A stretch of DNA of 64,000 nt from Cyanophora paradoxa (taxonomy: Eukaryota; Glaucocystophyceae; Cyanophorales; Cyanophoraceae): contig QPMI01000483.1 of assembly GCA_004431415.1 (NCBI GenBank), forward strand, positions 124,001 to 188,000, in the 5' to 3' direction. Positions 44,235 through 56,457 of this stretch are shown here, one piece after another. Every line of letters begins with the position of its first letter. Position 1 is the first letter of the stretch. Under the pieces are notes generated by a model, which was not told the DNA's origin, searched no databases, and worked only from the letters and a program-made list of their open reading frames with translations. Position numbers and translations under genes: made by a program.

Positions 44235-46193
44235 TTAGAAGCAGATGTTGACCTTGCTGAAGAAGCTCTTCTCGCCGGCAGCCGGCACCCCCTTCTCCCC
44301 ATCCCGGTAGACCGGGGGGTACCCCGGCGGGGGCTGCGGGTAGCCCGCAGGCGCGGGCTGCGGGTATCCAGCAGGCGCGCCGCCCATCGGGTAGTACCCG
44401 CCTGGGAAGGATTGAGGTTAGCCGGCGTTAATCAAGGAGGGCAACGGCGCGCGTACCCTGGGCCTGGGGATACGGGTTCGCGGCAGGGTAGGGGTTCGGG
44501 GTTCCGACAGGGTACCCCTGGACGGGCTGGCCGACGGGGATGGCCTGCATCGGCTGCTGCTGGGGCGGGACGGCCGCGGGCTTGCCCGCGGCCGGCTTGT
44601 TCATCGCGTTGATGGCGTGCGCTCCGATCGCTGCGCCACCCGCGCCGCCCACCATAGCGCCTCCGATGCGACCGAACGCCCCGCCGCCGAGCTCCCCTCC
44701 GATGGCGCCACCGATGGCGCCGCCGGCGCCACCCATCGCCGCCGGGATGAGGCCCTGCGGGGGCATCGGCGGCGCGTCGCTCTCGTCGGGCGCGGGGCTC
44801 ACGAGGGGGCTAATGCGCTGGCCCATGAAGACCTGGAACAAGGCGCTCGTACCCGCGGCCATACCTGCGCGGCCGGCTCGGGCTGCAAGAGGCGGGGCGA
44901 GGCGGGACGGGGGGCGGACCGGCGGAGATGAGGATGTTCTCGATGAAGCGCTGGCGGACGGGCGGCTCGGGGGCGCCCCACGGGAAGCACGACGAGCCGG
45001 AGGGGAGGCCACGCGACCGCGTCGGCTCCTTGTAGTACGAGTGCTGCGGGGGGGCAGAGTTCGAGCCGGTGGGGCGCGGCACGCGAGGACAGCGGGCGCG
45101 CCTTCTCGGCGAAGATCATGGCGACGGGGCTGTAGATGACCCCCGTCTGCTTCTCCAGGTTCGCGCTCCAGCTGCCGCCCGCGGCTCGGCCCGGCGTCCG
45201 ATGCCGCGGGGCGGGACGCGGGCCGGAGACCTGGCGAGGAGCTCGTTGGCTGTGTGGCGGCCGGCCTCGGAGAAGCCGGTCTTGAGCTCGCTGTCCGAGG
45301 CGTCCAGTGCCGCCTTGAGGGAGATCAGGCAGTGGAAGGCGTTCTGCCGGAGCCGCGCGTCCTGCGGGCTCCTGCACCGCCCCGCTCGCCCAGGCGTGCG
45401 GGACGCGGGGCGAGACGGGGGCGCGGGGGCACCGCTTGAGGGCCTCGAGGATGGCGGCGTCGCCGTGCCAGTCGAGGACGACGAGGGCCGAGCCTGCGCC
45501 CCGCGCGCGCCGGTCGGCCCCGCGCCGCGGGGAGCGGCGGATGCCCCTCGCACCGCGGTCGATGGCCTTCTTCAGGAAGGCGACGCCCTCGGCGCAGACG
45601 CGCGCGTCCTTGAACTCCGACTGCGACCGGCCCGGCCCGGCGTCACGGGACGGGGGCGACGGCCGGAGCCGCGCAGCGGGCGCCCACCTTCGCCATGCTA
45701 GTGATGACGGCCTCCACGGTCGTGTTGGGGGGGAAGGCTGGGCCCTCGATCGGCGCGGCGCGGGGGCGGCAGGCGGGGAGCTAGGCACCCTGGCCCTCAG
45801 TGGCGACGTCGAGGAGGCGGGCGAGGGCCGGCGCGTTCTTCTGGACGGCGGCGGCGAGGCGGGGGCGGCTGGCGAGGGCGGGGCCGGCCGCCCGCGTGTT
45901 CAGCGCCGCCGAGTACGCGAGCTTGGAGATGCGGTCGTCGCCGGCGAACTGCGCGGCGATGCGCTCGACGGCGTCCAGGCCGCCGTCCTCGACGAAGTCC
46001 GCCGCCGCGACTGCCGCCCCGCGCTCGTGAGGCCCATTGCGTCGCGGGGGACGCAGGGTCCGGAGGTGAGCGCACACTCGCCGGCGCCGATGCCCCGGCT
46101 GAGGTGGATGAGCGCCTGGATGGCCTCATCCCGCGATCCGGCGTCCCGGCATGCAGAGACGGCGCGCTCGCTGGAGGAGAGTCCGAACACCAT
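44235..46193 (-). CDS. Unassigned protein with helical N-terminal region and Gly/Pro/Tyr-rich C terminus
   Basis: Not recognised. It begins MVFGLSSSERAVSACRDAGS, then RDEAIQALIHLSRGIG, AVAAADFVEDGGLDAVERIA, DARVCAEGVAFLKKAIDRG and ALVVLDWHGDAAILEALKR; the helix pattern resembles armadillo/HEAT repeats. It continues SANLEKQTGVIYSPVAMIFA. The C-terminal third has alternating Gly/Ala (AIGGAIGGELGGGAFGRIGG) and ends in GYPQP/GYPP repeats and SFFSKVNICF. GYP-type tails often mediate membrane or condensate association. Start 46191-46193, stop 44235. Confidence 0.6.
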
Positions 46194-46642
46194 CGCTACT
46201 GCGGACGTACGCTGAGTGTGGCAAACAGGTGGCCCCAGGACACGGGCATGGCTCGCGCGGCCTAGCTCCTAGAGGCGAGATTAATGTGGAGACGCATGCC
46301 ATAGGTCTAGGTTGAGCGATCTAGCTCCTCCCGAGTAACGGCAATCGAGCCGGAAGCTAGGGGCGTCAATAACACGACGCGCGCGGCGTTGCTGTGATGA
46401 AGAAAACCCGCGGCCGGCAATCCCTGCACTCGACCCGCGGAGCTGGCTGATTCGCAACGCCAAGGCGTGGACGCGCCTCTAGATCTCGGACGCGCAGGCT
46501 GATAAGCTAATTTTAAGGCATCTGCAACGCCGGGAAGTGCACGTGTGGGGAGGGCGAGGCGAGGCGGATGAGACGCACCGGCTGGGGTACTGTAGACGCG
46601 CCGGGGTACGCACTTGTTCGACAGGTTCGACAGAGAGTGATC
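46194..46642. promoter_or_regulatory. Upstream region of the peroxiredoxin gene
   Basis: About 450 bp between divergent starts. No gene is seen. It should hold the promoter of the peroxiredoxin, probably the most highly expressed gene here judging by its codon use. Confidence 0.4.
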
Positions 46643-48038
46643 ATGGCCGCGTTCGCCACCACCGTGCCCGTCGTTGCCCGCGCCCAGGCCGTCGCCGGCT
46701 CGTCGGCGGTGTGCACCAAGCCGTCGAAGGTCGCCATCAAGAACACCTTCGCCGCCCCGGAGAAGAAGTCGTTCTTCGGCGCCTCGTCGATCAAGTTCGA
46801 GGCCAAGGCTGCCGCTCCGGCCGTCTTCCGCGTCGCGGCTGAGTGCCACAGCGACCACGTTCCGTGCCTGGTTGGCCAGACCACCCCCGCGTGGACTGCC
46901 CAGGCCGTGAAGGACCAGTGCGTGGCATTTCGCGGTCAATGCTTGGTTTAGCGGCTTCGTATTCTAGTCGCTAGAGGAATAGCGTCGAAACTTCAGCTGC
47001 GCGCAAGATTCTTCGTCGGTCGACGTTGGGAAGATTGAAGCGGCGCATCGCTTGGGCACTCCTGGGGCTCTCCAGCGTTGCATCGCATCTGTTCTGATCA
47101 TTCTGCGTCCCAGGGAGTTCGTCACCCTCTCCGACAAGGACTTCCGCGGTTAGTCCGAACCCTCATTATTACGTGGTATGTTCGCTGGCTCACAAACGCC
47201 CGCTCGCAGGCAAGTACTCCGTCCTCTGTAAGTCACTTCGCGATACGTATACTCGCAATGGCTGGCGACGCTGCCGGCTGGAAGGCTTGCTCTGACCTCG
47301 CTCGCAGTCTTCTACCCTCTGGACTTCACTTTCGTCTGCCCCACCGAGATCATCGCGTTCTCTGACCGCTATGATGACTTCAAGAAGATCAACTGCGAGG
47401 TGCGCACGGCAGCGACCCCTGATGTGCGGCCACGAAACGGTGGGGCGCACCCCTGACGGTTCGCGTGCCCGCAGGTCGCGGCCGTCTCCGTCGACTCCGT
47501 CTACACCCACCTTGCCTGGGTCCAGACCCCGCGCTCGGAGGGCGGCCTCGGCGACATGAAGATTCCGATCATCGCCGACCTCACCAAGGACATGAGCAAG
47601 AAGTTCGGCGTCCTCTTCGAGAAGGAGGGCATCTCCTTCCGGTGCGCATTGCTCTTTGCCTTCTTTCAGCATGGCGTTCCATTGCCTCATGGTGCTTCCC
47701 GTAGTGGCCTGTTCGTCATCTCCCCGGAGGGCGTCATCCGCCACATCACCATCAACGACCGTGCGCCGCCCTTTCCGCTTTCTTCTCGTCTTGCGCTTGC
47801 TTTGCTAATGCTAAACAGTGCCGGTCGGCCGCAACGTCGATGAGGTCCTCCGCATCGTCCAGGCCTTCCAGGTCAGACCCTCAAGCATTCTTCTTGAATT
47901 GGTTTTCGCTCAACTCGCGCCGTGCAGTACGCCGACTCGCACGACGACGAGGTGTGCCCGGCTGGCTGGACCCCGGGTGACAAGACCATGGTCCCGGACC
48001 CGGAGAAGAAGAAGGACTGGTTCAAGGCTCTTAACTAG
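46643..48038 (+). CDS. Plastid-targeted 2-Cys peroxiredoxin
   Basis: Thiol peroxidase reducing hydrogen and alkyl peroxides with thioredoxin. The leader [20 protein letters not shown] continues to about residue 65 with Phe at position 4 and KFEAKAAAP-type sequence, typical of glaucophyte plastid leaders. The mature part: [45 protein letters not shown] (peroxidatic Cys), [75 protein letters not shown], and [16 protein letters not shown] (resolving Cys), ending [12 protein letters not shown] is present but the C-terminal YF motif is not, so only partial sensitivity to overoxidation is expected. Seven or so short introns, all GT-AG. Codon use is more biased than in its neighbours. Confidence 0.94.
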
Positions 48039-48210
48039 AGTGTCAGAGCCTCAGATAGGGTACTTTCAATACTATTTAATACTCGCATCTACTCGATCCG
48101 GGGGAGCTCTGGGATGAAAGGGTCCCGCGGGGCTGGAGCCGGCGACGGGTTGAAAGGACTGTCAAGCGGGTGCTGCGTGCGGTCTCAGCAGATGCAGAGG
48201 AGCTTGCGAA

Positions 48211-48759
48211 TTAACCATGGCAAAAGCTCACTTCCTTCAGTGGTGTCTCCGGGTCCATGGGATGATCAGGCAAGACACGCTTCATTGGCTCGGACAGCCC
48301 GCGGTCGGGCCCGGGCGCTTCGGGCATCGTGGGCAGGGGGAAATCGCGGCCGGGCCGGGGCGGCGGCGGCGGTCGCGGCTCGGGAACCTCGAATGTACGG
48401 CGGGCCGGTTCCGGGGGCTGTGCGCAGCAGCAAGAGACGTCACATCAGATGATATATGATTGAACAATTGCAAGCGACTCGCAGATCGCGAGACGAAGAT
48501 CGAGCACGGCACCGTGAATTCTGGAATCATGTCGGGGCGCGTCTCTGGCGCCTGCGAGGGGCGTACGCGTCAACACTTTGCAAAAATCAAATGAAACTCT
48601 AAACAGAGGCACCTCGATGCCTGGGCGCGGCACAGAAGGCGGCCCGGGGCGAGCAGGGACGGGCGGAAACTCGCGCTGCGGCGTTCGCGGCACCTCCGGC
48701 ACGCGCGGCTCCCCAGGATCAATTTCCGGCACGAGGCCGCATCGCGCCTCCCCCTTCAT
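48211..48759 (-). CDS. Small proline/glutamate-rich protein
   Basis: Not recognised. Three exons join in phase 0: MKGEARCGLVPEIDPGEPRV to PGIE; APETRPDMIPEFT; then PPEPARRTFEVPEPRPPPPR to PMKRVLPDHPMDPETPLKEV and SFCHG. The introns begin GTGCCTCTG and GTGCCGTGC. The stop (48211-48213) and start (48757-48759) are clear within this model. The composition suggests an intrinsically disordered protein, perhaps a linker or adaptor. It is divergent from the SET-domain gene by 205 bp. Confidence 0.5.
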
Positions 48760-48964
48760 GCGCTCGATCAGTCAGGCGCGCTCGGCGGAACAGAAATGCG
48801 AAGCTTCAGCGCCCTCATCGTCGCGTGCGCGGAGTGCTGACCCGTACGAGCGAGACGCGCGCGCGCGTAGATGAGTGGAGAAAAAGACCTTTGACGAAGA
48901 GCGGCATTAGTTCCCTTCTGCTCGATTGCACGTGTACCCCTTGAGGGGGAGTACAGGCCTCCGG

Positions 48965-51728
48965 ATGAAGAACGCGGAGCGGTCAGCCGCGGCGAAGAAG
49001 CGCGGATCCGAAGCTTACAAGCTGGGCGCGCGCGCCGAGGCCGCCGAGCTTTTCAGCGAGGCCCTGCGCTACGCGCCGGACACGGACGCTGCATTAGCCG
49101 ACGGTGCACCGGACGCGATAGCAGTGCTCTACGCGAATCGCGCGGCGTGTTTGCTTGCGACTGGTGAGGCGCAGTCGCTTTGCTTGATGTTCGGCTGCGC
49201 CTCGCTGATCCCGCGCGCAGGCGCGAGCGTCCAGGCGGCGCGGGACGCTCGACGCGCGCTTGATCGAGCCCCAACGTACGCAAAGGCCCTCGTACGGCGG
49301 GCGAAGGCGCGCCTGAACCTCGGCGACGCCGCTGGAGCCCTCCAGGATCTGTCGCGCGCTCGGCAATTCTGCAGCGAGGGCGACCGGGAAGCGCTGGATG
49401 CGGATCTCGCTGCCGTATCCGCGCTGGCATCGAAGGGAGCGCCAGTTCAGGCCTCGCAGCATGCGCAGCCACAGCCGTCCCGGCCCCTGCTGGAGCTGGA
49501 GCGCCCCAATCCGCTCCTCGCCTCAGCGAGCGACGCCGTGCGCGTGGAGGTTGACGCGCGCGCCGGCCGACATCTACTCGCGACACGGACCATCCGGGCG
49601 GGGGAGGTGCGCTGACCTCCCCGTTCCCCAGGCGCCTCCTCTGGCCGCCGCCCGGTCCCGAGAATGCCGACCGCCCGGCTCCCGACAGGCCGTCGTCTGC
49701 GAGGAACCGTACGCGTGGTGCCTGGCCTTGGACCGGTCCGACGACCACTGCCCCGCCTGCTTGCGCCGCTGCCTTCCCGGGTAGACACAGTACCCCCGCC
49801 GCCCGCAGCGGCCGGCCTTGCCAAATCGTTTCCGGCTCGCAGGGGCAGCCCGGTCCCCTGCCGGGTCTGCGCGGCGGTGCTCTACTGCGACGAGGCGTGC
49901 CGCGACGCCGACGGCCCGATGCACGACGCCGAGTGCCCGGGGCAGCTCCCCGCGTCGGCCGCCGCCTTCCTCTCCTCCCTCCGCGCCTCCAAGGTGCCCG
50001 CCGGCGGCAGCTGCGTCCGCCCGCCCGCCCCGACGCGGTTGCGCGTGCAGGAGGGGGAGGATGTGCTCCTCGCCCTGCGGGTGATGCGGCGGGCGTTCCT
50101 CGCCGGCCAGGCCCCGCCCTTCGCGGCCGCCGACCCGCCGCCCGAGGGGTCCGTCGCCGGATGCGGCGCGGCGGGGCGCTACGGCGCAGACTACCGGGCG
50201 GCGTCCGCGCTGCAGACGCACGAGGCGAGCGGGCCCCCGGAGCGGGCAGCGCGATTCGCAGCCCTTGCCTCCGACGCGTGCCGCGCCCTCTCCGGTCCGT
50301 CGCCTTGGCTGCTTTCTGCCCCGATAACCAGCATCGTTTCAAGCTTCGCCTCTGCAGCGCTTCCCTACCTGGCCCGAGGCACCGAGTCCGAGCTGGCCGT
50401 GGCCCGGCACGCCATGCAGGCTCGCAGCTTTGCAGTGCATCGCTGCCCGCCCGCGCCCCCTGTGCCGAGAGCCCCGCGCAGATGCGGACGAATGTGCACT
50501 CGGTGCAGGGCGAGGAGGAGGAGGGGGCGGGGGCGGGCGTCGTCCGGACCCGAATGGTCCGCGTACCCATCAAACCTCCCCCCCGCCCCCTCCTTGCGAC
50601 GCATTCCCCGCAGGTGACGCGGGGCCGCGGCGTGTACCTCACAGCCGCACTCCTCAATCACTCGGTGCCTCCCCACACGCGCTCTCGCTCGCGCGCTTCG
50701 CCCCTCATTCGCCCCGCCCAGTGCTCGCCAAACACCTCCCTCTCCTTCGAAGGCCCGTCCGCCGGACTACCGCCCCTCGTCGTCGCTGCCGTTGACCCTC
50801 CCTCCGGGCACGCAGGCCGCCGCCTCGTCCTCCGGGCTGCGAAGGACATCGAGGCGGGCGAGGAGGTCACCTCGTGCTACGGGCCCCAGGCGCCGCACAT
50901 GCCGCGGGCGGAGCGACGCGCAGCGCTGGCCGCGCAGTACCACTTCGACTGCCGCTGCGGCGCCTGCGGTGCGGCGGACCTCTCGCGGGCCTTCCTCTGC
51001 CCCTGCGGCGCCCCGCTGGACGCGGAGGACCGCCCAGGTACGGCCGCAGCAGGCCGCGCCCCACCCGCCGCTCACTACAGGCCCGCAGAGCGCTGCGGCG
51101 CTTGCGGTGCCCCTGTGGCGTGGGTGGACCTGCAGCGCACGGCGCAGGCGGCCGGGGCGAGCTACACGCGGGCGCGGCAGCTGCTGGACGGCGGGGGCGC
51201 AGGCCAAACAGAGGAGGAGGCGGCGGGGGCGGCGGAGGCGCTCCTGGGGCGGTGCATCGGGGCGCGGGCGGGGCTGCTGCACCCGCTGCACCGGGAGCTG
51301 GGGGCGGCGCGGGACGCGCGGGCGGAGGCGCTGGCGCGGCTGGGGCGGTGGCACGAGGCGGCCGAGGAGCTGGCGGCCTCGCTGCAGTGCCTCGAGCGGG
51401 GCGCCGGCCTGGCGCCCGCCTCCCCGAGGTCGCCTCCCAGCGCCTCAAGCTCGCCCAGGTCCCTCCGCCGCCCCGCGTGCCCGCCCCGGCCGCCCGCCGG
51501 CCCCGCTCGAGCTCACCGCCGCCGCCGCCGCCTCAGCTCCTCTTCAACGCCGGCCCCGGTACCGGCGGCCGCTCGCGGGCCAAGCGCGGCTGGGCGCGCC
51601 TCACGGAGGGCGGCGCCGCCTCGCCCCTGCAGCGCGCCCTCGAGTCCAACGCGGCGCTGCTGGGTCCGGGACACCCCGCCGTGGCCGAGCTCAGGGAGAT
51701 GCAGGACGTGATAAGGAGTTACAGGTAG
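48965..51728 (+). CDS. TPR-SET-MYND protein (SMYD4-like lysine methyltransferase)
   Basis: N-terminal TPRs: GSEAYKLGARAEAAELFSEA, VLYANRAACLLATG, ARDARRALDRAPTYAKALVR, ARLNLGDAAGALQDLSRA. The SET domain then begins (AGRHLLATRTIRAGE, EEPYAW) and is split by a MYND zinc finger: CPACLRRC, CRVCAAVLYCDEACRDAD, HDAEC. The SET core resumes with YLTAALLNHS, SPNTSLSFEG, AAKDIEAGEEVTSCYGPQA and the post-SET cysteines YHFDCRCGACGA. The C-terminal helical part includes RARQLLDGGGAG and ESNAALLGPGHPAVAEL. This matches SMYD4-type proteins. The NHS and the CYG (GEEVTSCYG) motifs are present, so it may be catalytically active. Start 48965 (MKNAERSAAAKKRG), stop 51728. Very GC-rich, with introns around 50.4-50.6 kb. 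Confidence 0.87.
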
Positions 51729-51908
51729 TAGCAGCGTGTACGCAGAGACTGGTTTTTTTTAAGGTGCTTGTATAAGTTGACGTGCAAGGGTGCGGGCGGG
51801 GAGTGACGATTCAGCCGGGGAGGGGCGGAGGGGCAGGGACCGAAACGGGGAGGGGAAGCGAGAACGCGCGGAGAGGGGTGGCTGGGAAGGAAAGCGGGGC
51901 GAGGGAGC

Positions 51909-53893
51909 TCAGAAGGCGCTGCCGGCGAAGGTGCTCGTCTTGGGCTGGCCGATGACGTAGACCTCGAAGCCGATCTGGCGGAGCTCCTCGTGGGGCAGGA
52001 TGTTGCGCCCGTCGAACACGAACGCCGGCTTCATCTACCCCCCGCTGAGCGCCCGGCGCGCGCACGGCGGGCGGGGGCGCGCGCGGGGGCAGCCGTCGCA
52101 CCATCGAGGCGTACATGCGCTTGTAGTCGTACGTCTTGAACTCGTCCCACTCGGTCATGCAGATGATCGCGTGCGTCCCCTCCGCCGCCTTGTACGGGTC
52201 CGTCTGCGCGCCGGCTCGCCCCGCGCCGAAGAAAGGAGGGGAAAGAAAGGGAAAGGGACAGGGGCGGCGCGGACCATGACCTTGAACTTCTCGCGGACGT
52301 TGACCTCCTTGGAGATGTTGGCCTCGTGGCCCTCGAGCTCGATGAACATCTGCTCCTCCTCGACCTTGGGGTCGTAGCAGTGCACGATCGCGTGCTCCTC
52401 CAGCAGCTCCTTCGCCACCATGATCGCCGCCGACTCCCGCGTGTCGCCCGTGTCCTTCTTGTACGCGAACCCCAGCATCAGCAGCCGCTTGTTCGCCACC
52501 TGCGCCGCGCCCGTGAGCGGGGAGCGGGCCGGGGCGGCGCCGGACGGCGCGCCGTGCTGTACATGCTCTGCACGATCCGCTTCGCGAAGCGGTGCTTCTG
52601 GTAGTCGTTCATCTTGATCACCTGCGCCGGCGCCGGGGCCGTCAGCCGCGCGCCGCGGAACGGGGCGGGCGGGAGGGGCCGGCGCCTGGTGCCAGTACTC
52701 CGCGACCTCGTGGAGGCCCAGCGACTCGCAGATGTAGACGAGGTTCAGGATGTCCTTCTGGAAGCACGAGCCGCCGAAACCGACCGACGCCTTCAGGAAC
52801 TTCGGCCCGATGCGCGAGTCCGTGCTGGCGGCCGGCGCTCAGCACTGGGCCGGAAAAAGCAGGGGGGTGCCGCGCCCACCCGATAGCGTGCGCGACCTCG
52901 TCCACGTCAGCTCCAGTCTTCTCGCAGAGGGCAGACATCGCGTTGATGGACGAGATGCGCTGCAGAACGGACGGGCGTTCGGCGAGAGTTTGACACTGCG
53001 AGGGAAGACACACACCTGGGCCAGGAACGCGTTCGCCGCGAGCTTCGAGAGCTCGGAGCTCCACAGGTTCGTGGTGATGATGCGCTCCCGCGGCACCCAG
53101 TGAGCGTACACCCAGGCCAGCGCATTCACTGCCGCCTGGCCTGCGGCGCCAAGCGTCAGGGAAACGTTTGCTTATTGAAGAGGATGGCCAGAATGCAAAA
53201 CTAAACCGCCTGGCGCCTGGGGCGCGCACCCGAGGGGGTCTTGTTGCCACCGATGAGCACTCGGTCCGGTTTGAACAGGTTGGCCATCGCCGTGCCCTCC
53301 GCAAGGAACTCCGGGTTCGAGAGCACCTCGAACTTCGTTCCGTAGTCGTTGCACATCAGCACCTTGGCCATGGACTGCGCCGTCCTAACCGGCACCGTCG
53401 ACTTCTCCACGACGATCTTGGGCGTCTTCGCCACGGACGCAATCTTGCGCGCGGCAAGCTCCCAGTTGGTGACATCGGCCGCGCGGCCGGCGCCAACACC
53501 GTAGGTCTTGGTCGGGGTGTTGACGGACACGAAGATGATGTCAGCTTCGTGGATAGCCCTGTCGATGTCTGTGGAGAAGTGCAGATTGCGCCCACGGCAC
53601 TCCTTGACGACCTCGTCCAGACCCGGCTCGTAGATGGGGAGCTCGTCGCTGTTCCACGCCTTGATGCGGCTCTCACTGAGGTCCACGCACCAGACCTTAA
53701 TCTCCGGGCACATCTTTGCAATGACAACCATCGTCGGACCGCCGACATAGCCGGCGCCGAGACAGGTGATGCACTGCGCGGGGGCCGCTCAGTAACCGCG
53801 CCGCGCGAGCGAGCTGGAGGGTGCGCCTCTGCCTGCGGCTTCATAGCGCGCTTTCCAAGGAAAGCGCACCTTCACGGGCGCTTCCTGCGCCAT
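51909..53893 (-). CDS. UGDH: UDP-glucose 6-dehydrogenase
   Basis: Oxidises UDP-glucose to UDP-glucuronate in the cytosol, feeding cell-surface polysaccharides. The short first exon MAQEAPVK (start 53893) splices by a GTGCGC donor to [20 protein letters not shown], the NAD-binding GxGYVG. Then [107 protein letters not shown], the catalytic [61 protein letters not shown] and [10 protein letters not shown]. It is complete and of the eukaryotic UGDH type. The stop is at 51909-51911, converging with the SET gene. Confidence 0.95.
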
Positions 53894-54259
53894 GTTTGCG
53901 GTTGAATTTGAGGCTTGAAGCGAACGACTCGGGGTACAGCAAAGCCGGCCGCCGCAGTGCGTGCCCTGTGGATCTGTGCTTGCGGTGACTGAGAAAGTTA
54001 ATTAGCCGGTTCTTCTGAGAAAGATGACCAACGTTAACTTGAGCTGCAGCGCTGCAGACCGAATGCGGATGCTGAGAACATTAGCTAAGGTATAGCTAGC
54101 TAGGGACCGTCGGAACGAACTTAAATCGCAGTGCGTAACTGGTGCAAAAGAGAGCGACGCGGCGGAACTGGTGCTCCGCTGGACTCCGGGATCCCGGAGT
54201 CCGGATCCGGCGCAGGATCCCGCGCGCGAGCGAGAGAGTGTGTGTAGACTACAGGCCGC
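53894..54259. other. Region between UGDH start and the TPR-like gene
   Basis: No gene is seen. It contains AAGGTATAGCTAGCTAGGG near 54090, the AGCTA-type palindrome frequent between genes in this window. It must hold the UGDH promoter. Confidence 0.4.
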
Positions 54260-56392
54260 TCACCGTGGCACCGTAGCCGCCGCCTCCGGTGCGGGGTAGA
54301 CCCCCGCGCGGGCGCCGAAGAGGCGGGCGAACAGGCCGGGGCCCCAGGAGGCCGGGGCGCTCCGCTGCGTAAGCAGCTGGGCGACTCGGATCTCCTCGAG
54401 GGCGGCGAGGACGCGCTTGAGGCGGGGGCAGTCCGCCGCGAAGGCGTGCGGAAAGCGCGTGCGGTACAGCTCCCCCGCCGTCGCGTAGTGCGCCCCCTGC
54501 ATGCGCACTGGCCGTCACGCAGCGACGCCTGGTCTCGCGGCCCCGCGGCGCTGGACCGGCAGCGCACCGCCTTCTTGGGCCTGCCGAGCGCGAGGAGCGT
54601 CTCGCCCAGCCAGAAGTGGTAGTGCGCCTTCAGCGGCGTCCTCGTCTGCGGGTCGTTCTTCTGCGGGGGCCGCCTCGTCAGGGCCGCGCGGCCGCCGCCC
54701 CTGCCGGGGACGCGGGAGGGCCCGGGAGTGCGCGCGCCTCGGCGGCAGCGAGGCCGATGGTGAGGTACTGGAGGACGGTGCGGGGGATGGCGCGGTCGCC
54801 CTCGTTCCGCACCGACATGTTCACGTTGACGTCGTTCTCCTGCACGGCGCCCCGGGCCCGGGGCCCGCCCGGCGAGCTCGAGGAGGGCGGCGGCAGGAGA
54901 GGCGGCTCGCGGGCCGGCGCACGGGAAGGGCGGGGTCGTCCAGGACGATGAGCTGCGGGCCCGCGGCAGCCGTCAAGCCCCGCCCCGCCGGCGTCCCCCC
55001 GGGGCGCCCCACCGCCGCCCGGCGCACCTCCTTGATGCAGCGCTGCCACGACTTTCTGGCGGCGGGGAGCTTGCCTGTCGAACGGAGCGGCGGCCTCAGC
55101 GGGTGGGCGGCGGGCGAGGGCGGGACCGTACGTACCCGGCCCGGAGAGGACCAGGTTGAAGAAGTGTGCGGTGAGGGCCCGCACCAGAACCGTCCTGCGC
55201 GCCCGCTGAACTGCGGGGACGGGCGGCCCCGGACGAGCGTCACGCACGCATAGGCGGGCCCGAGGGCGTCGAGGACTGCGATGGCCTCCTCCGAGAGGGC
55301 AGAGGCGCGCGCGAAGTCCCCCAGGTACCGGCTCGCCATCGCTGCCGCCCCGCCGCGTCGGGCCAGGCCGGGGCCGGCGAGCGCGGCGGGGGCGCGGGGC
55401 GGACACTGGACGTGCAGGAACGCGTATTTGGAGTACAGCGCCTCCGGGGCATCCCCCTGCTGGTAGTACGCCTTCTCCGCGACTGCCGCCGCCCCGCGCG
55501 GTGAGCGGCCGGACGGGGGCGGGGCGCCGAACCGGGGGCCGCACTGTGCACTCCCTGCCGCTCCTGGTGCTTCATGTCGACTACGCTCGCGAGGGTGAGG
55601 CGCGCCAGAGGGGAGAGGGGGGCGGGGGCACAGTGGAGCTCGGCGAGGGCGGCGATGAGGTCGGCCTCGAGGGCGGAGGGGACGAGCTGGCGGCGCAGGA
55701 GCTCGGCCCAGGCCTCGAAGTAGAGCCCCGCCGCCTCCGCCTTGCGGTTGTACCGGTCGTGCGCCATCGCGCAGAAGACGAGGGCCTTGGGGCGCAGCGC
55801 CCCCTCCGCCGCCCCCAGCTCCCCGCCCAGCAGCTGCACGCGCCCCACCAGCTGCGCCCCGCGTCGGCCCCGCCCCGCCCCTCCCCCGCCCCGCCCCGCC
55901 GGACGCGCACGCGCGAGGCGAGGTCCCAGCGCAGAGCGAAGAGGTCCGCGGCGGTGCGAGGCCGCTCCGCCGTGAACGCCTGCCGCGCAAGCGCTCGGCC
56001 GCCGCCGGGAGGCCCGCTGCGCCTCGGGAAGGGCGGGGCGCACGAGGAGGAGGGCCGTGGCGTGCTCCACCACCGCCTCGGCATCGGCGGGGGTCCACGC
56101 CCCCGCCGGCGACCGCTGCAGCGCCCCCACGAGCCCGTGCACCACCGCCTCCGCCTGCGCCCCTCCCTCGACCCCCCGCACCGCCTCCCGCACTCGGGGC
56201 GAGAGCGAGAAGCGCACGCACCAGCTCGGGGCGCCCCGCAGCCCGCATGGCGGCCAGCATCAAGCGGACGACGCGGCGCCCAGGGATCGTCCGGAACAGC
56301 GTAGTTCCCAACAGCCTCGCGTCGCTCAGCGCCTGTCCGGTGTCACAGGAAGCCGCACGCCCCTGATCAAGGCCAGCCCACGGGCGGACCAT
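54260..56392 (-). CDS. TPR-like helical repeat protein
   Basis: Not assigned to a named family. Many short helix pairs of TPR type: ALVFCAMAHDRYNRKAEAAG, LYFEAWAELLRRQ, ADLIAALAELHCA, AEKAYYQQGDAPEALYSKYA, ASRYLGDFARASALSEEAIA, GKLPAARKSWQRCIKEV and HYHFWLGETLLALGRPKKAV. The C-terminal exon runs MQGAHYATAGELYRTRFPHA to EAAATVPR with stop at 54260. The start is taken as the ATG at 56392 (MVRPWAGLDQG), followed by LLGTTLFRTIPGRRVVRLML; an earlier exon with KQHFLVKLSCSEEWPERATK may precede it. It is extremely GC-rich (most third positions G or C). A scaffold role is likely. Confidence 0.6.
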
Positions 56393-56457
56393 GGCGAGCT
56401 TCGTGGCGCGCTCGGGCCACTCCTCGCTGCACGAGAGCTTCACGAGAAAGTGCTGCT

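Noticed and set aside
49053-50657. Very long minus-strand open frame opposite the SET-domain gene
   Set aside because: Arg/Pro/Gly-rich translation of GC-rich antisense DNA. The plus strand has TPR, MYND and SET motifs.
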